Origin: Tyto alba
Lineage: Eukaryota; Chordata; Aves; Strigiformes; Tytonidae
Direction of reading: 5' to 3'
Length of the DNA stretch: 64,000 nucleotides
NCBI RefSeq assembly: GCF_018691265.1
Contig: NW_024881327.1
Location: 22,003,936 to 22,067,935 of the forward strand
A program made the translations under genes and the position numbers. Below are positions 1 through 14,513 of this stretch, one piece after another. How positions within the stretch are numbered: the stretch's first letter is position 1; each line of letters begins with the position of its first letter. Below the pieces are notes generated by a model, which saw only the letters and a program-made list of their open reading frames with translations, had not been told where the DNA came from and made no database searches.

Positions 1-57
1 TGATAATAGAAAACCAAATTGATAATTACAGGAAAACAGGAGCATCTTGAACATAGC

Positions 58-60
<3 letters not shown>

Positions 61-89
<29 letters not shown>
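61..89. repeat. A29 homopolymer
   Basis: An uninterrupted run of 29 A. No AATAAA signal or recognisable retrocopy body lies just upstream in the 60 bases available, so whether it is a retroposon tail or a simple repeat is open. Confidence 0.95.
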
Positions 90-92
<3 letters not shown>

Positions 93-3000
93 AAAGCAAT
101 GGAATGAGAAGAAGGACAGTTATTCCAAAATGCTGCTTAAAAGGATAAATAAGTGGCAAAATGTTATCCCGCTGTAGCTGAGCTCCAATGTCTCCCATGA
201 CCAAAATGCTCAGGAGAAAAACTGTTCCATGGTGAGCTCAGACCGTAGCAAGCTCCCTGCTCAGGTGACAAACCTCAGATAACAAAAAGGTGCTGAATAG
301 GTCAACCTAGCAGAAAGAACTCTATATCTTAGCTGAAATGCAACAAATGGGACAGATCCTAGATTTAACTGGGGTCATGTTTCTAAATACAACCAGATAA
401 TGTACCAACCAGTGTTAATGGAAAGGCAAAGCTCTTTTTGCCCTGTGGGTTAACTACAGTAACTTTTACCACTTGGATCAGTGATACCTTGATGCTGTAA
501 TTACTCACTGCATGTGTCGGTCGATATTTGCAATGTGCTTATTTACTGCCCACTCTCAGGTTGGAAAGTTGCTCTGGAAAGTGCAGATGGCTTGTCCCAC
601 TGAAAATAAATCCATGTAATTTCTTTTTTTTGCTTTTTCAGAGGAGCAAGCAATTTTTCAGCTCTGCTGTATCTTACAGCTGGCTGAGGCTGCAGAATCA
701 TGAGCTACAAACGTGGAGAAACTCTGTATGAATTTTGCTAAAACTTAATAATGGCTTTACTGTTAAATATGCAGCATGTATAGATTCAGATATAGATCCA
801 GAGGAGGGGGGAAACCCAAACTCTAGGTTTTGTTTAGTTCTGAGTATAAAGCTGTTCATTACATGGATTGAAGTGTTGTGGAAAAAGAAACTGGCCATTT
901 GCTCTGGGTATCTTTGCCATGCATAAGACTAAAGATCAAGAAACTCACTGTCTTTAAACTACAATTCAATCTTATGTGGCCTCAAGTGAGCAAAACAGAC
1001 AAGTTAAAGGTGAAAACTATCTCCAGCCTTCAATGTATCTTCTTCTTTTCAAAGGTTCAGTGGACACACAAAAGTTTACAGTACTGAATAATTTTATCCT
1101 GTTGTTACTGCCTCCTTCAAGTCAGAGGAACATCTGTTTGTCTTGCAGTCTAATAAGTGAAAGCTTTTGGGGACATATTTTGCACCATGTTTGCACAGGC
1201 CTTATTTTAGAGAAGTTAGAGAAGTTTCTGTCTCAATTTCTAGGGTCCTAATACTACAAATTTAAAACAAAAATAAATTACCAATTCATTACTTTAATAG
1301 TTTTTAGATGACTAAGAAAGGGAGTATCAGAAGGTGAAATATTTTGGTCTCTTCAACAGCTTCAACTTGTACTAGGAACAGTCAATGTGTATCAGTTAAG
1401 AAAAACTTCTACAAATTTGCTTCCCTATCATAGTGTTTCTGAACTCAGATTTCAAGACTTGACAGCTGGAAGCATTTTATGTTTCCTGTTATGGATTGTA
1501 AGTAAGAATAAAATGGGAATAGATGTCATTCACACAAGGGCACAATTTCTCTTTATATTAAATCCATTTATTTCTATTTAGACTTCATTTTTAACATGTA
1601 TAAAAAGCAATTGCAGTTACACCTAAGGTATGATTTGACTACAAAATTGAAGGAGGGAGTTACAAGATTTTTTTTTAATTTAAGAAAGATCTACTTTATA
1701 CATTTGAAATGGTGAGTAATCCTTCATACTCTTAAAATTGTTAATAATTTTCTACTGAGTTAAAAATTTTCAAAGTTTACATCCAACACATTATGTCATA
1801 CTCTTAAACCAGCAGGTTGATAAAGAACTAATGAGTAGCTTATTAAGGAATAATATTCATGGACAGCATAAAGTATCTTGCAGGTATTACTGAAAACACT
1901 TCTCTCCCAATCAAATGCTGTCAAGTCTTCACTATAGTGGGTTTAAAATAGCTGACATTGTAATATGACCTGCCATAATAGGTCTATTCCAAATGAATGG
2001 CTAAAGTAATAGAGATTGAAAACGGAGCAGTTGCCCAATCTCTGCAAAAATAATTTTTTTTGGCATTGGATGACATTCTGAAAAATGTTTGCATTTTGGA
2101 ACTAAAATGGCTTTTCTTGCCTGTAGCCAGTTGGCCCAGAGCCGGTGGGCAAAAGGGGCGCTCAGGAAGTTATCTCATGGTAATCTCACTGCAAGCTTGA
2201 TGCAGAGGGAACTTGTAGTCCAATAAAAACAAATAATACATTACTTTTATGTATATTTGAATTGTGTGCAATTTAATGTTTTATAAAGACACTTGGCAGG
2301 TTCTCATAACAAACCAGAGACCAGTAACAACATATTGCCTATGTGTCTTTTTTAGCTGAATTCAGTGTATAGCAAAAAGAGATGCAAATCTCACTGTTCT
2401 TCACAAGCAAGGAAGCTACAGAGGCATGACAAGGGCACTTTAAACTGACAGCTAAACTGAAAGGACACAAGGAATTACTACAACAGCAAGCTATCTGAAT
2501 CACGAATGAAATGAGAACTGGGTCTTAGGAAATTTTTTGACAAAACATTTGTATCAGACATGCTGATTCATTAAAATTGGAACTATTAGTCTTTATAGCT
2601 TTTGTGAGGAAAATTGTTTAGGTCCAGTATGGATTTCCTAACTGAAACCAGAGAAAGAAGTCAGAAAAACCCATAACCCAATGGTTAGCAAGGGAGCTTA
2701 GAGGCCAGATGAGCCAAGAGTTCAGTGATTAGGCCATCATGTGGAGACAGCATGGAACAGTCTAAAGCTTTGAATCAACTTTGATCAAATTTTTTTTGCA
2801 TGTCTAAAACATTGGAATAAAATATTTTCACAGTATTAAAAGGTCTCTTTCATCCTGATGGAAGCAAAAAGAAACAAAACAAAAAAAAAGATTAAAAAAA
2901 AAATAACTAAAACTTCTAACATTTGCATGAAAAATAAATTTTCTTTGGGGAAAATGGAAATGGACCTCTGTTCTAGTAAGCCATAAGAACTCTGTGGATT

Positions 3001-5452
3001 ATAAAAGTATTAATGAAATAAGTGGAATGTATAAACAAATGTGACTCAGTCTTAATGTTTTTTTCAGTGTGGCAGAACATTGTGTTTGTGTGTCCTTATC
3101 TGGAATGCACATACATGGTGGCACAGTTCATCCTGCTAAAATTCTAGAAATAACAAGGAGTCATATGTCTGTGTGACAGATGGCATAACTTCTTTATGTA
3201 ATTGCTGCAATTTGTGATGTATTTTGTTAAAAAACAGTGGCTGAGAAGAAGGGTGCAAAGGTTGTCTCTATTCCTCATTCTGAAACTTTCTTTTGGATAA
3301 AAAAATCTCTCAAAGGAGGGGAAAAAGATGTGCCTCTCTTAGGAATAACTGGAAAAGCCCAACAGAAATGCAAGGCAAAATGCCTGTTGAAAAACACAGC
3401 TAGCATCTTCTGAGCAAAACCTGGAAATCTCTTGTGAGGAGTAGAAGTCTTTCTTCCTGTGGATGGATTGTCTAGCCTCAAAGATGACCATAAGAATATT
3501 TTTCTAGGTGTTCAAGAGGCTGAGTAGAGTTTTTCACGCCCATAAAATCACCTTGTATTGCATGACAAGGAAATAAACCTGGGAAAAGGTTCTCATACTG
3601 CAGATAAATTAGGAAGATTAGTTTCCAAGACTATTTTTCATGTGTCTCAGAAATTAAACATATGTTATGGTCTTGAGACCTAGCTTAAGAGGTGGGAAGT
3701 CCTTAGTGGGTATGCTTTAAAGAAAAACTTGACTGTTTTGAATAATTATTTTAAATTTTATTATTAACTGGTACATTTAAGGAAATCCCTATCCACTTAA
3801 GGAGATCCCTATCCCCTATACAAGTGCTGACCACTCTTTTCTCATATTTGTCCAATTGATTAACATAACTGTGTTAATTGATAGCATTCAGTATATGACT
3901 TGATATTTCTGACTCTTTTTCAGACCTGAAGATGGTCTTGCTTATTTGAAAGATTGTTCTCCCCTGAGCCCTGTCAGTTGCTTTAATAAAAGATTACATT
4001 TCTGCTTATAAACCTTACTCCTCTCTCATTATAAGTTGTTTTACATTCTTGGTGAAAAGTTCCTTTTCACTGTGCTCCACAGTGTACCATTGTGCCTACC
4101 ACCTACCTCATGTTCCTGTGATTCCTGCAACCCAGACAGGAAATACTGGTGGTTTTTTTCCACACCAAGATGGCCTTGTCCCAATAAGTAATCTGGGTAC
4201 CAAAGAGAAATGCTTTCTATTTCTCATATCATGTATTCTTATATCATTCAGTCAATCACCTAGCATTGAACTGACCCTGACTTAATCTGTTTACATGTAA
4301 CACACAGCTTCCAAAGTTAGGGTGCAGGTCTGTGAGAACTTGCTTCAGTAAAGTTGAAGAAATATGTCACTCATTTTGACTAACTTCACTATCTGAACTG
4401 ACATCAGCAGTGCATCTTGGTAGATGTCACGGCTTTCAAATGCATGCAAAGCAGGATCAGCAAGTCCTCACCATTTCTTAGCACATATTCAAAAGAATTT
4501 AGTGGTAGCTGAACTGTTTCAACATTTTCACATTCAAAGGAAACAGAATTTTAACATGGTTGAGCATTCACAAATCTTGCCCTAAATATGGTAGATCATT
4601 TTTGTGAGTAACAATATTAAGTTTGGCTACTTTTCTTGTCTTTAAATAGTGCATACTATATAACATTTAACTTTCTGTATTTGTTTTCAGAAAAAATTTC
4701 TGATATGAAACTGTTTTTCATTGACTTCCATCTTGAAAATAATTGCACCGATTATATCAATGCATCATATAAACTTGAAAATACCTCCCAGCAATGGCAT
4801 AATATAGTGCTTATTTACACATTAAAAACATATTTTACAGTTTTATCTTATGTACATATTATGAGTAAATACATTATTCGTTTAAATGTCACCAGACATA
4901 TGTCTGAGATGGCAAACACCCCAAAATAGATAATAAAAATGACATTGTGATTACTTTAAAACAGCATCATAAACTGGCATTAATGCAGCTAGAAATGAAT
5001 CATACCAGAAAATAAAATTATTAATAAAATTCACAATCATTATAAATCAAATTGTATTGTCTGCTGCAGAAGCTGCTTTATTATTTGCAGTGCTCAGTGT
5101 AGTAACTTAGTAAACAATGTGGAATCTAAAAGTAAATACACAGTTTATTCTACATTCCATGATTTAAGCCAGAGTAAGTCTCAGAGACGGCTACACCTAC
5201 TGGTTCTCTGCTATCTGTATTTTTCTGCTCTGCATTCTTTTTCTCTCACCAAAATATTTTGTAATGTTTTCCACTTCTCAGTCACGTACAAAATGCTCCC
5301 ACTTTCCTGTGATCAGGGTGGAATACTGCCCTAAGGCACATTTGTGCCATCCAGTGCTGCCTGCATGAGTCATTGCTCTACAATCTGTTCCTCTGAGTGA
5401 GTCAGAAATCTTCTCTCTTTTCGTCTCTTCTTGTGAACCTATACCAAATTCC

Positions 5453-5840
5453 ATGCTTCTGGAATTACCCTATGCACTGAAACTTCTACCCTTCGCTCTG
5501 CCTTGCTGCTCCCTGCCTCCCCTGCATGGCCAGGTTGCTCCACACCTCAGCTCAGGGCTTCTCCCCAGGCTGTACCGTCACTGTGTGAGGGGGCTGAACA
5601 GGGTCACCACCTATCAGATACAGCTCTGCTGCATCTCCAACACCTCCTAGAAAAGGGTTTTGAAGAAGGGATGAAAATGAAAGCCAGGCAGCTCATCAGA
5701 TTGTGAGAATGTGTGGTGTTTGGGAAATGGGTTGTATCAAGGCAGAGGGTCTCTGGAGAAGACAGCGAAGGGAAAGGCTTGCAAAGTGAAGGCCTGGGAA
5801 AACAAGACTGGGGGTGACCTGGGGACGCATTTACTAAACA
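5453..5840. other. GC-richer patch with overlapping short ORFs, unidentified
   Basis: The base composition is clearly richer in G and C than its surroundings. Two overlapping plus-strand frames are open for 65 and 67 codons (5453-5650 and 5503-5706). Neither protein resembles a family I know. There is no obvious splice-site pair, and no LTR or CR1 motif. It may be an old repeat or an unrecognised exon. Confidence 0.25.
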
Positions 5841-7137
5841 GAGTATCTGTAGCTCAGTGGACCATTTTTTACTGGATCTGTAAGAAAAAGAGGGAGAAAC
5901 ATCATGGAGGATAGGAGGACAAGGAAAATAAAAATCTAGGAATGAGATAAATAGACTAACAAAAGCAGAATAAACTTGAGGGATGAGAAAAGACTGTCCC
6001 TGTTTTCATGTCACATCAAACGTGTATTATTCCAGTATGCAAGAAACCAGTGGCAAATATTATTCTATAGTATGTTTCTTCTGCTGCTTCTGTCCTTTCA
6101 ATGAGCTATCCTTTAGCAATAGAAAGCTGTACATCACTCCCCCTCTGCTTCTCTACTCGACAAGATAGCCTTAAGAGGAAGAATGATTCTTTCTACCTCC
6201 TCAAGATCAATTTTTTTGTCTCCCATCACAAAACAGTGCAGTAGCCATAAACAGCAATTGTGTTTCTACTGCTGTTTTCACGATTTGACTCTCTGACTTA
6301 CCCACGGTATTTGGCAGGGCAACAGAATAGCTCAGATGCTGGGTACACATCCTCTCTCCCTGAGAGGAATCTCTATTTCCCTCCTGTCCACCCTGTCAGA
6401 CATTTACTCCAGCAGACCTTTTAAGGAGTCTATACATTATATCTATTGCATGACTATAGGATATCCAGACAGTATTAATGCTTTGCATTTTCTGTATCCA
6501 TGTCTATTTTGTATGGTTTAATACCATGTAAATCAAACTGTATTCTAGATTATTAAGGACATAACGCCAGCAGTTAATCAGGCTAAAACACAATCTAATG
6601 CATAATCTCTGTATTACTGATAAAATATTGACACAAATGGATAGTATTCCAAAACAGGTTAATCCTTTAAAACACTCAGCAGACTCCACTTCAAATGAAA
6701 TTAGTGAGCCTCTTAGAACCGGCACTTCATAGGATGAAATCCTTTAACTACATTATAAATGTTTTCTAGAAAAATAGTAATGAAAAATCTAACAACCAAC
6801 CCTCCTCATTATGCTAATGTAAATGAGTAACAGATTGGCAGCATTGCGCAGATAGAAGTCTGTGAGGCAATGAGTGAGACTGCTGGGTTACCAGTGATAA
6901 GGGATGTAATTGAGGATAAGATACTGCAGAGAAACCAACGAGCTACACTGTAAATTGCTTACTCATGTGACTAGTCTCACTGAAGTCTTCTGAAGTTAGC
7001 AATACTACCAATGGGTATGGAATGAGGAATATTCATTCATCTGAAGATGTGGCTGTATGAGCCATTTGCTAGGAGACTGCATTCTTGCTCTTTCCTGGGT
7101 CACCTTGCCAATCTCAATGTCAAGCTTCTCTCCATGT

Positions 7138-7424
7138 TCATAGAATTATAGAATCATAGAATGGTTTGGGTTGGAAGGGACCTTAAAGATTATCTCGTTC
7201 CAACCCCCCTGCCATGGGCAGGGACACCTTCCCCTAGACCAGGGTGCTCCCAGCCCTGTCCAACCTGGCCTTGAACCCTGCCAGGGAGGGGGCAGCCACA
7301 GCTGCTCTGGGCACCCTGTGCCAGTGTCTCACCACCCTCACAGGAAAGAATTTCTTCCTTATAGCTAATCTAAACCTACCGTCTTCCAGTTTAAAACTGT
7401 TACACCTTGTCCTATTGCTACATG
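7138..7424 (-). mobile_element. CR1 LINE, 3' end fragment
   Basis: Read on the minus strand this is the 3' terminal part of a chicken-repeat-1 non-LTR retrotransposon. It ends in the family signature: a GATCTTTAAGGTCCCTTCCAACCC-type segment, then CCATTCTATGATTCTATAA, the short terminal direct repeats that replace a poly(A) tail in CR1. It is strongly similar to the inverse of the CR1 at 22550-22800, which fixes the family. The 5' end stops around 7424, as usual for 5'-truncated LINE copies. It has no coding capacity; the short frames inside are by-products. Confidence 0.93.
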
Positions 7425-7664
7425 TGCCAGTATATATGTTTTGTATGGACACATAGTGACTTGGATTAACAAATCAGCCTCTTTAGGGGGAACAGAGACC
7501 CAAACATTTTATTTAGGGATAGATCCAGGGCCCTGGATCATCTTCTTGACTTGGTTCACTGCATGAACAGCTGTGTTGGAACCGGGGAGAATATGGGAAG
7601 GCCAGAAGTAGTTGATCCTACAAATTTGCAGTCAGCTTCATTGGATAAAACTGTAGACTAATGC

Positions 7665-7706
7665 AAAAAAAAAAAAAAAAACCCAAACCAAAAAAAAAAC
7701 AAAACA
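7665..7706. repeat. A-rich simple repeat
   Basis: A16 followed by A-rich sequence interrupted by C (CCCAAACC, CAAAAC). Confidence 0.9.
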
Positions 7707-8861
7707 GTTTCATTGTCCATTTCTGCTCTTCTCCCACTGCCATCCATGCATCCCACTTCTGCCTTGGTGAGCTCCTTCTATGGTTATGATTAGATTTAAA
7801 AGAGGGATAGAAGCCAAGTCAGGACTACTGTTTTTTTCAGGAATCTGAAAACACCTGGGAAACTGAATAAGGAATGATTTGGAAGGTGAAAAATGCTTAA
7901 ACTGGCCATAGCAGTATGGCTGATGAATGTAAAACCATGGACACCATAGGGATTTATAACCTGACACTAAGTCATTCCTTTGCATTCATCTATAGCACAG
8001 AAATTGTTGGAATAGATTTCCATCAAGGACCTTCTCTTTCATGAAATTAAAGAGAAATGTTATTTTGCTACCTCAATTTCTCCTAAGTGGGTTCTGTAAG
8101 AAATTCAAACTGTAGTAACAAATCATCAGAAAGCACATCTCCACATTTAGGCAATACGTGTTCCACAGCTGTGGAAGAATAAAGTGTTCATGCTACTAAC
8201 TACAATACTTGATCCTCACAACAGTGTTTATCACCAGGAGTTAATGCATACAAAATACTCTCTCTTCTACATAACACAGGTGTGGAATTCACTGTCCCAG
8301 GGCAATATATAGCTCAGAAGTTTAGGAAAAGTTTCAAAATGGGTGAGGTATTTCTCACAGCATATTACAAATAACTTATAATTACTAACAGGAAAAAGGA
8401 CTTTTTAGAATAATTTCAAATGTTCAGGTATGAAAAACAAAACTCTAATAATAATAATCAGCCATCACTGACTGGTGTACAAAACCATTTTAAGATTTCT
8501 AACCTTGAAGCTGATTCTCACAGCAGCTCAGCTGTAGAACTCTCTTGGATGAAAAAATACACCTTCTGGCACACCCTTAGGTCATTACATGCAGTATACT
8601 TTAGATTACATTGATTAGTAAATTCCAGATTTTCTAAAAATTCTCCAAGTCAAACAGTGTGTCTTTTGATAATTCTTTATCTTACAAAGACAGCTCAAGG
8701 CTCAGTGCTTCCATTGGATAAAAATGTAACCGTTTGGCCTGAAAAAACAGCTGTTGCTCAGATAAGTATGTCCTGTATGCAATGATAGGCTTTTGTTGTT
8801 ACTGCTGATAAGGAGGCAATGCCCTAGAGGGTAAGCAAAGCATTGGTGGGCAAATTTCTGT

Positions 8862-8885
8862 AAAAAAAAAAAAAAAAAAAAAAAA
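8862..8885. repeat. A24 homopolymer
   Basis: An uninterrupted A run followed by GAAATC. No identifiable retrocopy body lies upstream. Confidence 0.95.
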
Positions 8886-11241
8886 GAAATCTTTTTCTTT
8901 TGAGCACTTTATTCTGCAGTTGTTCAAGTCAGGCATCTTACCCTGAAGCATCTGGTGCTGACTACCATCAGGGGCTGGGCACTGACTTAAAGTTACTGAC
9001 TGGGCAAGTCTTGAAGAATTAATGGAATCTCAAAAATTAGTATCTCATGTCTGATATAATCTTTGAGACTTCTTTAAATATCTAAGCATATCTGTAGTTT
9101 CTACATCATTTGTTCAGTAGAAAAGGACAGAACTGAGAGAGAATTTTGCCTGCGTACAGAAGCATCAAGAGACTCCTGAAGGTTATATTACCCTTAATGC
9201 CTTCTCAGAGCTTTTCTTAGCATTGATGGGATGACCTAAACTTCAAAGGATAAATTACATATTCTAAACTGTCTCACAAGCCTCCTATTATTGCCACAGG
9301 TACAATCTCCTGCTTGATTATTTCAATATGATATGACAATAATTCAGACTTTCATAAATAAATAGAGCTCTCAGAAGACTGCATTAAAAACTGTGAAGAA
9401 AACATTAGAAAAAATCAAAGCCTTTGTTCTTTGTACTACAGTTTATGAGTATGTCTCCAAAGTGACAACCTTTACTTTTAGGGTGATGGCAGAGATGGGA
9501 ACAGGAAAACTGGATCAGTTCCACACTTAGCTCATAAAACTGTCCAAAATTTGATCTGCCAGCCTAATCTGTTCTTTAGCACATTGTAGAACAGGGACAA
9601 TGGTAAGTGGGAAAGAATGAAACAGAGAGAGAAATACCTTCAAATATCAGTTCTGGAGAGACTGAGTATCATGAAAGTGGACCAGAGAGTTACCTGAATG
9701 GGGTTTTTGCCTACTAGAACTGCTGTTGACTCCTTACAATAACAGAGTGGATAATAGAATCATTAGAAAACAGATATTCTCTTTATGGCCTTATAAAAAT
9801 AACCAGAAAAGATAATTAAAATAAATCCCTGCTTCTCCCCTCCTCTTCCTTCCCCTTCTCCCCAAAGTACATCCTGGGAAGTCTCCCAGTTGCAAACAAG
9901 ACTTTTAAGGTCACTTCTTTCCTCTTTGTCCTTTTTCTTTGGAGTAAAGGCAAGAATTGAAAATAAGCCCTTCACACTTAAAATGTCACCTCAGTAACTG
10001 CTGCTATCACAAAAACAAATCATGCTGATAGATTTCATATGCTTTTCTTCTTAGACAACCATTTCAGATGCAAACATTATTCATACTACTTAAATAGAGG
10101 ATATGGTTTTTAAAAAGGCCCTTTTCAGTTTTTCTGAAGTCAAAACAAGTCATGTACCATTGATTTCCTTGACAGCAAACAGTAATGAATTTATATTCAT
10201 AGCTTATATTTTATTTTTGACAGGACAAATACTGGTGCTGCAAATAGTTCTGAAAACACATGAAATGTGAAAATACGCAATTAAATCTCTTTGAAGTGTC
10301 TGGTAATGACAGTGAAACAAATTCTGCAGTAATATAAAATCTATCCATAGGTCCTTCTATGTTCTAATACCCTTTAAAAAGCATTTATCTACATGAGTTT
10401 GTATATCACAGCCCCACTGAGCATAGAATTTCATCAGAACAGTCTGAATGACTTTTAATGGACCTTAGAATAAGAATGCTTAGTAAAATTAAAATGTATA
10501 ATTTTGAATTGGGAAGATTAGTCTGAATTATAAATAAAAACTGAGATGAAAGATAATGATCAATTTGAAGTCAGCTACATTACATGCTGATTAGTATGGA
10601 ATTTGGTATGCCTGGCCATCAAAAAAACAAGGTTCTTGAATATGAGAGGGATACCAAGGAAACATATGAAAAATTAATACATAAAAAATGAAGACACTCC
10701 TGAGTGAACAGATTTGGAATTTATTTTTGAAGTGCATTGGAAAAACATCACAAAATCAGACTCATAGGAAAAAGTAAATGCAGTTGTAATTTATCTAGTG
10801 AAGGTCACTTTACACTTCAGACAATTTATTTTATATTTCGTCTCCAACATACCTAAAAATTTATTTTGTTTTATTTGTAGAACACCAGTGCCAAGATAAA
10901 TCTACTTGTTAGCTTTTCTTTTAGGCAAGAATAGGGCAGCGAAATTATATTTTTTTCCTGTCAAACAGAAAACCTGACGAACATAAGTAAGAACACTATT
11001 AAAAAACACATTTGTAAAATTAAAATCACTACAATTTTTTGGAGAAAATAGAATTTGTAGGGAACAAAACCATAGATTCTTCCTTTAAAATGACTTACAA
11101 AACATACTATATTTTATAATTCACTATCTTAGATACAGTCAAACATGAAAACCTAACTTTAAAAATGTTCTGATTATTCCAACTATGTACGTAGACAAGA
11201 GATTATGTAGAAAGTTCTGAATGAACATAAAGAAGTTATTC

Positions 11242-11267
11242 TTTTTTTTTTTTTTTTTTTTTTTTTT
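11242..11267. repeat. T26 homopolymer
   Basis: An uninterrupted T run (A26 on the minus strand). No retroelement was recognised beside it. Confidence 0.95.
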
Positions 11268-14264
11268 GCATTTTAAACGAAATCACTACAGTGTGGCATA
11301 ACCAATATTTTAAGTGCTGTGTGGCTTTAAAATAGTATACTCTTGTTACTTACTGTCATCTTCAGGTTTTCTTACAATAATGGTTTCCTAAAGGAGAAAA
11401 AGGAAATATGAAATTGGTACTTGCTACAGTGATTACCATTAAAAATACAACAGTGTTAACAAACTCTTCTCAGTTCCCAATTGTTTTGTATTCAGAATGC
11501 ATGAAGAAAAATCAGTTCAGGTGACATTTACTGGAACACTTGTTAAAAATTGGCCATTTGATATATGACTGCCATACTTAAAATGCTACAGCCTTCCATG
11601 AAGGCTGTGTTGAAACTGCAGTGAAACAGAGTTACTGTTGTGGCAACATGAAAAATTTGGGGCCAGACCTAGGGGGTTAGTTTTGATATGTAAAATGAAT
11701 TCAGAACAGAGTCACAGAAATGTGTTTTTAATATCTATTTATCAATTTCATTTTGATATCTACTTTTGCACTAGACAGGCACCTAAATTTGGGTGTTCAC
11801 GCACAACTCACAATTACAGGAGCTAAACCTTTTTACCCTTCTGAATTGCTGTGATGTAGCCCTGAGTCAGAGGGATATCGGAGGATTCTGAGCTGCCGCC
11901 TCTGTTGAAAACACACAGTAATCTCTGCACATCAATCACTGCACATCAGTAACACTGCATCCAGGACAAGCCAGACAGATTTGAGAAGTAGCAGAAAGGT
12001 CTGCCTGCTGTTCACATCATGGCTTTGTGCCCATATGAATCCCCTTTCCCTCCACCTTCCCACAGGGTAGGAGAAAAATTCTTTATTCTCTCTTCATGCT
12101 GGGAAGATTTCATACCTACTACTGCAGCTTCTGATGAGAGCAGTCTAAGAAAGCTGTAGATAAAATTGAGTGTGAGACTTTCTAATTCTATGTGAAGCTG
12201 TCTTAAGCCTTCAAGAAGATAGATTTGTGGGGAAATAACAAAAGGCAGACAAGTTACTATTTCATGTTACAGAATTTAGGGTCACTGACCTAGAATAAAG
12301 TAACCCTTGGTTTCAGCATCTGAGCTCAAGAACATGTCTGCTTTTACCTTGAGATTAAGTAATATAAATGTATTAAATATTCTGAGAATCCAGTTTCTGC
12401 TCCATTTGAGGATCTTCATTGATAGAAAAATCTATGTACCGATTCTTTAGAAACCTTTATTTGAAAACCCCAGCCAGGCTTTTATCCTTAGTAGATGACT
12501 GCTAGGGGACACTCAAATTACTAGTCGCATAAACAAACTTTTAGAGGCAACATAATTTCTGTATTGCTTAGAAACTTTACTCTGGCTCCTCCAGATGTAG
12601 CTAAGATCAAACAATTAATGTTAAGTACTGTAATGCCACTGTTTTAAGTGTTTATGTAGTTTCTTAGGATCACAGATCTGCAGGTTCAGGCTCATATGTC
12701 TGAAGTATAGTTGCTCAACTGGAACAGTATCATGCACATCTATCAAGGTCAAAGAAAACCAACAAATGTTGCCCTATAATTTTACGTGCATGCAAATAAC
12801 TGTATGAGTATGTTCACAACATGCTCCAGAAACAAAAATAATAGCTGTAGGATTGAGGAAAGCTGCAGTTAAGAGTGTCTGTCCTCCCACCTCCTGCTTG
12901 GACTCTGGGCATACAGCCATACAAATTATGGCTGCCTCCTGTGTAGGTGCCTACATTTGGGGGAAAACATCTCTTCTCTATTTAGCACATTTATTCAAAG
13001 CTGAGAGAATCTGGCTAAATGCTGTTAAATGTAATCCTTAAAGAACAAAAGAAGCTGCACATAGTAGGTACTACCTTTTATATTCAGACTAATTACAATA
13101 GATGATAATATAGGCAAGTGTTGGAAAAAAGAGAAGAATAATTAGCCTTGAGTTGAATTCTGCAAGGGTTATTTTAGTGGAATTTACCAGACAAACAATA
13201 TACCAGCAGTTTCCCTGGCTTCTTTTTTGGGTTATTTTATTATGACTTATTTTATAAAGACTGGAGTAATGCAATTAATAATTTTGTCAGAAAATAACAC
13301 AGATCAATCATACTTCAAAATAAAAACAGACTAAGTTTTTTCTTTCAAAGTAATATTTACATCTGAATATCAGTAGAGGTCTACTTTCTAGCATATTGAA
13401 TTTGCATTCAAATACCTGATTATCCATAATGTATATCTTTATGGCTTTGCACAGAGAGTTGGCATAAGCTCTTCATTATTACAGTATAAGAGCATTTGGC
13501 ATAAAATATTCCTTTTAGTGATAACCGAATTTTAAAACAAGTAAAAATAGCAGTCTTAATGAAAGTAACTAAATTATACTTTTCCAGGGAAGAGGTGTGG
13601 AAAAACACCGATGACATGGAATACTACTGTCTTTTTATTGTGTTTTATTTATGTCACAGTTGAACAGTGAGCTGTGCCATATTATCACTGCTGAATACCA
13701 CCTTGAGATTTAACAGAATATCTCATGTGACAGTGGCAACATTTCGTATTATGAGTACAACTCTGGAGGTCCCTTGTTTTTAGTAATACTTCATCTCATT
13801 CTGTATAATTATTAGTGGTCTTACACTTTCATGATAAAATGATTATTGCACTAAAAACCAGAAACAACTATATTGCAAGATATTGCCCATTAAATTTGAA
13901 GTGATAGGCCTGAAGACATCAAAGATTGTTTGATCCCATGCGTTTTTAACAAAGATCTTAACTTTTCTCTAGATTATTGAGGACTTCAGTTCATAAACAG
14001 TTATGAGGGAAGGAGATGTGTAGAACACTTCTTCGGTATGCCCTCATTACCATACTCTGTTTGAACCGACAAAGTTCCCGCTGACTGGAAAATAGGAAAC
14101 ATAACCCCCATTTTTAAAAAGAGAAATAAAGAGGACCCAGGGAACAACAGGCCAATCAGTCTCATCTCTGTGCCCAGTAAGATCATGGAGCGAATCCTTC
14201 TGGAAGCTATGGTAGGGCACATGGAAAATAAGGAGGTGATTGGTGACAGCTAGCATGGCTTCAA

Positions 14265-14513
14265 TTGTGCCTGACAAATTTGGTGGCCTATGACAGGGTT
14301 ACAGAGTTGGTGGATAAGGGAAGAGCAACTGATGTCATCTACCTGGACTTGTGCAAAGCATTTGACACTGTCCTGCATGACTTCCTTGTATCTAAATTGG
14401 AGAGACATGGATTTGATGGATGGACCATTCAGTGGATAAGGAATTGGCTAAATGGTCACACAAACGGTTGTGGTCAAAGGCTGAATGTACAATTGGAGAT
14501 CGGCAATGAGTGA
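14265..14513 (+). pseudogene. CR1 ORF2 reverse-transcriptase fragment
   Basis: An 82-codon open remnant inside the CR1 copy. It retains palm-domain motif A, with Y-L-D-L-x-K-A-F-D-T-V at about residues 26-36; the first Asp of that block is a metal-binding residue in LINE reverse transcriptases. It ends just before the region of the second catalytic motif. About 90 bases downstream, in another stretch of the element, the motif that is normally F-A-D-D reads F-A-D-N (14602-14613), so a catalytic Asp is replaced. The upstream frame is broken by a stop at 14251-14253 and by a shift near 14265. The methionine at 14265 is simply the first ATG after the break and not a natural start. Confidence 0.85.

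Larger units (their letters stand above)
1..7136. other. AT-rich non-genic stretch
   Basis: I see no recognisable gene here. Open frames are short (under 100 codons), occur on both strands and do not resemble known families. The stretch holds an A29 run at its start, an A-rich patch near 2880-2910 and a GC-richer patch near 5440-5840, which is listed separately. A small GC-richer spot near 2130-2180 could be an eroded old repeat, but I cannot name it. Confidence 0.6.
7425..14039. other. AT-rich non-genic stretch
   Basis: No gene was recognised. The stretch contains an A-rich tract at 7665-7706, an A24 run at 8862-8885 and a T26 run at 11242-11267. Open frames are short and unremarkable. Confidence 0.6.

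Noticed and set aside
4636..4929. A 97-codon frame containing D-Y-I-N-A-S-Y, the tyrosine-phosphatase signature wording, after an acceptor-like TTTTCAG
   Set aside because: Only seven residues match. The rest of the frame shows no phosphatase features and no catalytic H-C-x5-R, and AT-rich codon content makes such a match plausible by chance.
7171..7456. Short frames on both strands near 7.2-7.4 kb
   Set aside because: They fall within the minus-strand CR1 tail and have no independent support.
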